Source: DAOUKH01 sp034421515 (lineage in GTDB: Bacteria; Chloroflexota; Dehalococcoidia; SHYB01). Taken from it: a DNA stretch of 17,501 nt. Position numbers and translations under genes: made by a program. The number at the start of each line of letters is the position of its first letter. Position 1 is the first letter of the stretch. Of this stretch, positions 14,381-17,501 are shown one piece after another. The stretch covers positions 1 through 17,501 of the forward strand of contig DAOUKH010000091.1 of the NCBI GenBank assembly GCA_034421515.1, given 5' to 3'. The notes beneath the pieces are model-generated. The model was not told the origin of the DNA and did not search any database. It saw only the letters and a list, made by a program, of their open reading frames with translations.

Positions 14381-15064
14381 TTAGGACATGGTCCACGAGG
14401 CGAGCGGCGTGACGCCGGAGATGCGCCAGTAGAGATTGCCGTTGGTCTCGAGGTGGACCTCTTTCTGTTCGTGGACGCCGTTGGGGAGCTCCACCTCCAC
14501 CACGACCGACGCGCTATGGCAGCCAATGGCGGGGGTCTCGGCGCTGATAAGCTCGATGGCCTTGCCGAGGTCGGAGCTCGCGATGGGCAGGAACTCCTCG
14601 GTTACCACGGTCTCCAGACCCTCGGCGGAGTTCTCTTCCAGGAAGCGCAGATATTCCCGCACCGTGCTCTGGATCACCTCGGGACGCTGGATTACCTGCG
14701 CCGCCGACCCGCCGATGCCGCCGAGGTCGGAGCGTTCACTCGATATCTCGACCTCGCCGCGGACCAAGAGCGAAAAGATGTCGCCGCCTCGGTGGGTCAC
14801 GCAGATGACCTCTTGGCCGTGCTCGCGCAGGGCACTGCGGAGGGCGAGCGCCACGTCGAGCGAGGAGACGCCGGTCGAGAGCTCGACGTCAATTCTCGCC
14901 GGCTGCTCCAGCACGATGACTCCGTCGGTTGTGGCCTGACCTTGCAGACCGATCGCATAGATGTCGTCCACGGCGACGGCGGCCGATGACGAAGATGAAC
15001 AGGCACTGACGATCAAGGCCCCAAGCAGGCCCAGTGTGGCAATGCCTAGAAAACGGCGTTTCAC
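14381..15064 (-). CDS. Predicted lipoprotein of unknown function
   Basis: A 227-residue protein with a lipoprotein signal: MKRR, a hydrophobic core LGIATLGLLGALIV and the lipobox V-S-A-C with Cys22 as the lipidated residue, followed by a serine/alanine linker. The mature part, about 200 residues, is acidic and predicted soluble, so it should sit on the outer face of the cytoplasmic membrane. It contains two more cysteines, in EVICVTHRG and AIGCHSASV, which could pair. I do not recognise the family. The start is GTG at 15064 with GAGGAGG seven bases upstream. It is monocistronic, with its own AT-rich promoter and a hairpin downstream. Export of a conserved unknown is all that can be claimed. 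Confidence 0.85.
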   Translation of the reverse strand: MKRRFLGIATLGLLGALIVSACSSSSSAAVAVDDIYAIGLQGQATTDGVIVLEQPARIDVELSTGVSSLDVALALRSALREHGQEVICVTHRGGDIFSLLVRGEVEISSERSDLGGIGGSAAQVIQRPEVIQSTVREYLRFLEENSAEGLETVVTEEFLPIASSDLGKAIELISAETPAIGCHSASVVVEVELPNGVHEQKEVHLETNGNLYWRISGVTPLASWTMS

Positions 15065-15089
15065 GGCGACACCTCCTCACCCACATAAT

Positions 15090-15117
15090 ATTGTAACAAG
15101 TATTAAAACAAGTTCAA
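15090..15117 (-). promoter_or_regulatory. AT-rich promoter of the lipoprotein gene
   Basis: On the minus strand TTGAAC (15117-15112), a 16-bp spacer and TACAAT (15095-15090). A second possible -10, TATTAT, lies just downstream. The roughly 35-bp AT-rich patch stands out from the GC-rich surroundings. Short ACAAG repeats occur here (about 15095-15113, plus strand) and might be an operator, but that is speculative. Confidence 0.6.
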
Positions 15118-15179
15118 GTTTTGCAGCCATTGGGCGCACGCTGTCAGAAGCGGAATGGCCGGCGGGAACACCGCCTCGG

Positions 15180-15208
15180 TTGCCGGGGTCACCGGTGAAC
15201 CCTAGAAT
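15180..15208 (+). promoter_or_regulatory. Promoter of the YjbQ-family gene
   Basis: TTGCCG (15180-15185), a 17-bp spacer and TAGAAT (15203-15208). Transcription near 15215 would leave a leader of about 14 nt holding AGGGAGG at 15216-15222, six bases before the GTG start. Confidence 0.55.
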
Positions 15209-15228
15209 CCCTCCCAGGGAGGCGGCGC

Positions 15229-15645
15229 GTGATCGTTACCAAACGGCTTCGGTTGGAGACCCAGGGCGGCGGACAGGTCATCCCGCTCAACGCCGCGGTC
15301 GTCGACGAGGCGCGCGGCGCCGGCGTCTCGGAAGGGGTGCTCACCGTCTTTGTTCAGGGCACGACGGCCGGCGTCGCCATCATGGAGTACGAGCCCGGCC
15401 TGGTGCTCGACCTCGACACCGCGATGGAGCGGCTCTGCCCTCGCGGCATCGAGTACAAGCACGACACGCTCAACGCCGACGACAACGGCCACTCCCACAC
15501 CCGCGCCACCCTCATCGGCCCCTCGCTCGTCGTGCCGATCGCCGGCCACAAGCCACTGCTCGGCGTATGGCAGGAGATCGTCTTGATCGACTTCGACTCT
15601 CGCCCCCGCGCCCGCGACCTCGTCCTTCAGTTCATGGGCGAATAG
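15229..15645 (+). CDS. YjbQ/UPF0047 family protein (secondary thiamine-phosphate synthase-like)
   Basis: A 138-residue UPF0047 protein. Family blocks are VFVQGTTAGVAIMEYEPGL (40-58), YKHDTLNADDNGHSHTRATLIGPSL (76-100), with the conserved D-x-N-x-H-x-H cluster, and LLGVWQEIVLIDFDSRPR (110-127). Members form trimers and the E. coli homologue YjbQ has weak thiamine-phosphate synthase activity; the physiological role is uncertain. The start is GTG at 15229, supported by AGGGAGG six bases upstream and a good promoter. An in-frame overlap to the right is absent: the stop lies 4 bp from that of the convergent DUF6941-like gene. Confidence 0.92.
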   Translation: MIVTKRLRLETQGGGQVIPLNAAVVDEARGAGVSEGVLTVFVQGTTAGVAIMEYEPGLVLDLDTAMERLCPRGIEYKHDTLNADDNGHSHTRATLIGPSLVVPIAGHKPLLGVWQEIVLIDFDSRPRARDLVLQFMGE

Positions 15646-15649
15646 CCGG

Positions 15650-16060
15650 CTACTCAGGCCCGCCCGGGGGCGGCGCGACTTCGACGGGCAATGGCGTCGA
15701 GCCGACCGGCTCACCATCGACGAGGATGTTGAACTCGTAGACGCCGGAGCCTGCGATACGCAGGGGAACCTCGAAGATCGTAAAGAAGGTCGGCGACTCC
15801 TCGTCCCAGTCGATCTCCAGCGGGGGCAGCGTCGTTGAGACCTCGCCGCGCGGGTCGCGGACGGCGACCCAGACCTTGTGCCGGCCCACGGCGCCGTCGA
15901 TCAGGCTGACCACCAGGGTCAGCGGCACGACGGGTAGCTCGCCATCCTCGGGCGGTTGCACCGGCGCCACGAGCTTGTGGCAGACGCCGATCAGGTTAGT
16001 GACGCCGAACCAATGACCGTCTTGGAACTCGTGGCAGACCACGGCGTATTGGATGCGCAT
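15650..16060 (-). CDS. DUF6941-like protein
   Basis: A 136-residue protein starting MRIQYAVVCHEFQDGHWFGV. The opening strand followed by TNLIGVCHKLVAP, then PLTLVVSLIDGAVGRHKVWVAVRDPRGEV and a C-terminal beta-rich segment (GVYEFNILVDGEPVGSTPLPVEV), resembles the DUF6941 family of small beta-sandwich proteins of unknown role; the assignment is from memory. I chose the ATG at 16060 because it gives the family N-terminus and because TAGACT lies seven bases before it, so the message is probably leaderless. The longer frame to 16183 would run through the promoter of the neighbouring gene. The last residues are proline/glycine-rich. Confidence 0.75.
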   Translation of the reverse strand: MRIQYAVVCHEFQDGHWFGVTNLIGVCHKLVAPVQPPEDGELPVVPLTLVVSLIDGAVGRHKVWVAVRDPRGEVSTTLPPLEIDWDEESPTFFTIFEVPLRIAGSGVYEFNILVDGEPVGSTPLPVEVAPPPGGPE

Positions 16061-16067
16061 GCGGCCC

Positions 16068-16073
16068 AGTCTA
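16068..16073 (-). promoter_or_regulatory. -10 box directly before the DUF6941-like gene
   Basis: TAGACT on the minus strand, seven bases before the ATG at 16060, with no ribosome binding site between. This is the spacing expected for a leaderless message. No convincing -35 hexamer is seen. Confidence 0.45.
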
Positions 16074-16100
16074 GGGCGCGCCGTCAAACGTTCTCCCGGT

Positions 16101-16129
16101 TTGACACCCTCTTGCGCCCTTCCTAGAAT
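16101..16129 (+). promoter_or_regulatory. Near-consensus promoter of the EthD-like gene
   Basis: TTGACA (16101-16106), a 17-bp spacer and TAGAAT (16124-16129): the best sigma-70-type match in the window. The start near 16136 gives a leader of about 46 nt with CGGAGGAA shortly before the ATG at 16182. Confidence 0.75.
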
Positions 16130-16181
16130 CGCCTCGCCCGCATCCCGTAGCAGCACGACGAGACTCGGAGGAACCGGTGCC

Positions 16182-16988
16182 ATGGCCCTGCAGAAGGACT
16201 ACCCCGTCAAGGTCGGCAGCATGCTCTTCACGATGGTGGACCCCCACGAGGGCCACGAGCAGGCGTATAACCGCTGGTACGAGCGGGACCACTTCTACGC
16301 CGGCTGCATGATCGGGCCGTGGCTCTTCGCCGGCGCGCGGTGGGTCGCCCCGAACTTCCTGAAGGACCTCCGGTTCCCCGAGCCGGCGCGGATCGCCGCC
16401 CCCACGGTGCGGGCGGGCTCCTACGTCTCGACCTACTGGATCCTTCAAGACCACCATCAGGAGCACGTCGATTGGGCGAGCCCGCAGGTGCACTGGCTCT
16501 ACAGCAACGACCGCGGCTTCGCCGAGCGCACCCACGTCCACACCTACCTCTACACCTACGACTGGACGGCGTACCGCGACGACGATCCCGTCCCCGTCGA
16601 GCTCGCCTTCCACCACCGGTACGACGGCATGGTCTCGCTGGCCATCGAGCGGGAGTCCGGCGTCGATTCAGACGAGTTCGACGGCTGGCTCAAAGGCGGC
16701 CCGCTGCGCGACCTCATGGAAGGTTCGCCCGTGGCGAGCTGCGCTTCCTGGTCGCCCATTCCCCGCGAGGGGGCGAACTCGCCGATGACGATCCCCAACA
16801 ACGTTCCCGACGCCGACCGCTTCCGGATGCACATGTACTTCCTGGAAAGCGACCCCCGCGAGGTCTGGGACCGCTTCGTCAAGCTGAGCGCGGAGATCGA
16901 TGAGTCGGGCAAGGGGAAGGTCGTCTTCGCCTCTCCCTGGCTGCCCACCGACGTCGGCACTCACAAGTACACCGACCAGCTCTGGTAG
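16182..16988 (+). CDS. EthD-like dimeric alpha-beta barrel protein (putative)
   Basis: A 268-residue protein. The N-terminal half resembles EthD/dimeric ferredoxin-fold proteins: VGSMLFTMVDPHEGHEQAYN (11-30), then RWYERDHFYAGCMIGPWLFAG (31-51), the segment with the aspartate and histidine that usually faces the cavity. A second region of similar character (about 138-258), FHHRYDGMVSLAIERESG and later DRFRMHMYFLESDP, suggests two barrels in tandem. Substrate and reaction are unknown; relatives help degrade or bind aromatic and polyketide compounds. The ATG at 16182 is preceded by CGGAGGAA and a strong promoter, so the longer upstream frame is rejected. It is monocistronic: the next 513 bp hold only repeats. 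Confidence 0.75.
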   Translation: MALQKDYPVKVGSMLFTMVDPHEGHEQAYNRWYERDHFYAGCMIGPWLFAGARWVAPNFLKDLRFPEPARIAAPTVRAGSYVSTYWILQDHHQEHVDWASPQVHWLYSNDRGFAERTHVHTYLYTYDWTAYRDDDPVPVELAFHHRYDGMVSLAIERESGVDSDEFDGWLKGGPLRDLMEGSPVASCASWSPIPREGANSPMTIPNNVPDADRFRMHMYFLESDPREVWDRFVKLSAEIDESGKGKVVFASPWLPTDVGTHKYTDQLW

Positions 16989-16991
16989 CCA

Positions 16992-17241
16992 TCCGGGCCG
17001 CTCCCAGCGCCCCGCGCCGGCAGGGACCCTGTCTCCTGCGCGTCCGCAGGGCAATTCCGGCCCGCTCCCGGCGCCCGCCGGGGCAAGGGCCCTGTCTCCT
17101 GCGCGTCCGCAGGGCATTGGGCCGCTCCCGGCGCCCGCCCCGGCAAGGGCCCTGTCTCCTGCGCGTCCGCAGGGCAATTCCGGCCTGCTCCCGGCGCCCG
17201 CCGGGGCTGTAGCGCCCATCTCCCGCGCGTCCGCAAGGGTG
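16992..17241. repeat. Four tandem copies of a 60-64 bp GC-rich hairpin repeat
   Basis: The segment GTCTCCTGCGCGTCCGCAGG recurs at 17031, 17094 and 17154, with a degenerate fourth copy at about 17218, giving periods of 63, 60 and 64 bp. In the first three copies CCTGCG-cgtc-CGCAGG is a perfect 6-bp hairpin, and the second and fourth copies also contain the inverted repeat CCCGGCG-cc-CGCCGGG. The array starts three bases after the EthD-like stop and may act as that gene's terminator or an mRNA stabiliser. Both strands are open for most of it but there is no start site, so it is not treated as coding. Confidence 0.85.
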
Positions 17242-17260
17242 TCGCCACTGCGTCCCGGCC

Positions 17261-17276
17261 AAGAACGTACGTTCTT
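17261..17276. promoter_or_regulatory. Perfect 16-bp palindrome (GAAC-N4-GTTC type)
   Basis: AAGAACGTACGTTCTT is self-complementary over all 16 bases. Its core GAAC-GTAC-GTTC fits the LexA box known from Bacillus and actinobacteria. No start codon with a ribosome binding site follows within the window, so its target, if any, is beyond the right edge. Confidence 0.4.
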
Positions 17277-17337
17277 ACTTGATGATAGGCGCACGTGGAG
17301 GGCGTGTCAAGCGGGCGGTGGCGCGTGGGACTGCCCT

Positions 17338-17387
17338 CCCTCAATCCCTCCCAAAGGGAGGGAGGTTTAAGGGAGCCGCAGCGGGGG
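17338..17387 (+). repeat. 50-bp direct repeat, copy 1
   Basis: Differs from copy 2 (17452-17501) at four positions. Both contain the inverted repeat CCCTCCC-aaa-GGGAGGG followed by AGGTTTAAGGGAGCCGCAG. The hairpin could form in RNA from either strand. Nature unknown; perhaps a dispersed genomic repeat. Confidence 0.8.
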
Positions 17388-17451
17388 AAAGGCCGGCGTG
17401 GCGGGTTGCGCAGGGGCTTCCGGGGGAGAAAGGGGAGGGGGGACGAGCCCG

Positions 17452-17501
17452 CCCTCAGTCCCTCCCAGAGGGAGGGAGGCTTAAGGGAGCCGCAGTGGGG
17501 G
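17452..17501 (+). repeat. 50-bp direct repeat, copy 2 (reaches window edge)
   Basis: Starts 114 bp after copy 1. It reads CCCTCCC-aga-GGGAGGG and then AGGCTTAAGGGAGCCGCAG. The copy may continue beyond the window, since the shared sequence runs to the last base. The 64 bp between the copies is G-rich and holds no gene. Confidence 0.8.

Noticed and set aside
16060..16183. N-terminal extension of the DUF6941-like gene to 16183
   Set aside because: It would read through the near-consensus promoter of the opposite gene, and the family-like N-terminus starts at 16060.
17031..17241. CRISPR array
   Set aside because: Nearly the whole unit is repeated and there are no distinct spacers; unit length varies and no cas genes are near.
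16900..17370. Long open frames through the right-end repeats on both strands
   Set aside because: They arise from GC-rich repeats with periods of 63 and 60 bp that keep the frame; no start, ribosome binding site or protein family is seen.

Overview
This is a GC-rich, gene-dense bacterial window with about 19 protein genes and no RNA genes that I could find. Frequent GTG/TTG starts, several starts directly behind a -10 box with no ribosome binding site, a HemQ/chlorite-dismutase-family gene and a NodI/NodJ-type ABC exporter would fit a Chloroflexota- or Actinobacteria-like organism. That placement is an inference; no marker gene settles it.

Layout. 1-2758 (minus): acyl-CoA synthetase of the oxalyl-CoA synthetase type, then two amidohydrolase-2 family genes, the last cut by the window edge. 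2971-5573 (plus): sulfite-oxidase-fold molybdopterin protein, its probable FAD/NAD(P)H reductase, a small cupin and a SAM methyltransferase. 5585-7289 (minus): ABC-2 permease and ATPase. 7337-9768 (plus): NfeD membrane serine protease and an SPFH protein. 9776-13244 (minus): read in transcription order, a HemQ/Cld-family protein, an Spx/ArsC-family protein, DUF309, DUF488 and TldD. 13366-14304 (plus): sugar-nucleotide epimerase. 14381-15064 (minus): lipoprotein of unknown function. 15229-15645 (plus): YjbQ family. 15650-16060 (minus): DUF6941-like. 16182-16988 (plus): EthD-like protein. 16989-17501: non-coding and repeat-rich.

The most notable find is the Spx/ArsC gene at 12162-12506. Its frame contains one TGA, exactly where the family has the first cysteine of its CxxC redox motif, giving U-T-S-C. 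A perfect 7-bp hairpin with a GUC loop begins 17 nt after the TGA, in the position and shape of a bacterial SECIS element, and it uses A/T-ending codons unusual here. I read the gene as a selenoprotein that ordinary gene calling would truncate to its C-terminal two thirds. No Sec machinery lies in the window, so this needs the rest of the genome.

Other points: at least five genes look leaderless; several good sigma-70-type promoters are visible; the right end carries tandem 60-64 bp hairpin repeats, a perfect 16-bp GAAC-N4-GTTC palindrome and a 50-bp direct repeat.
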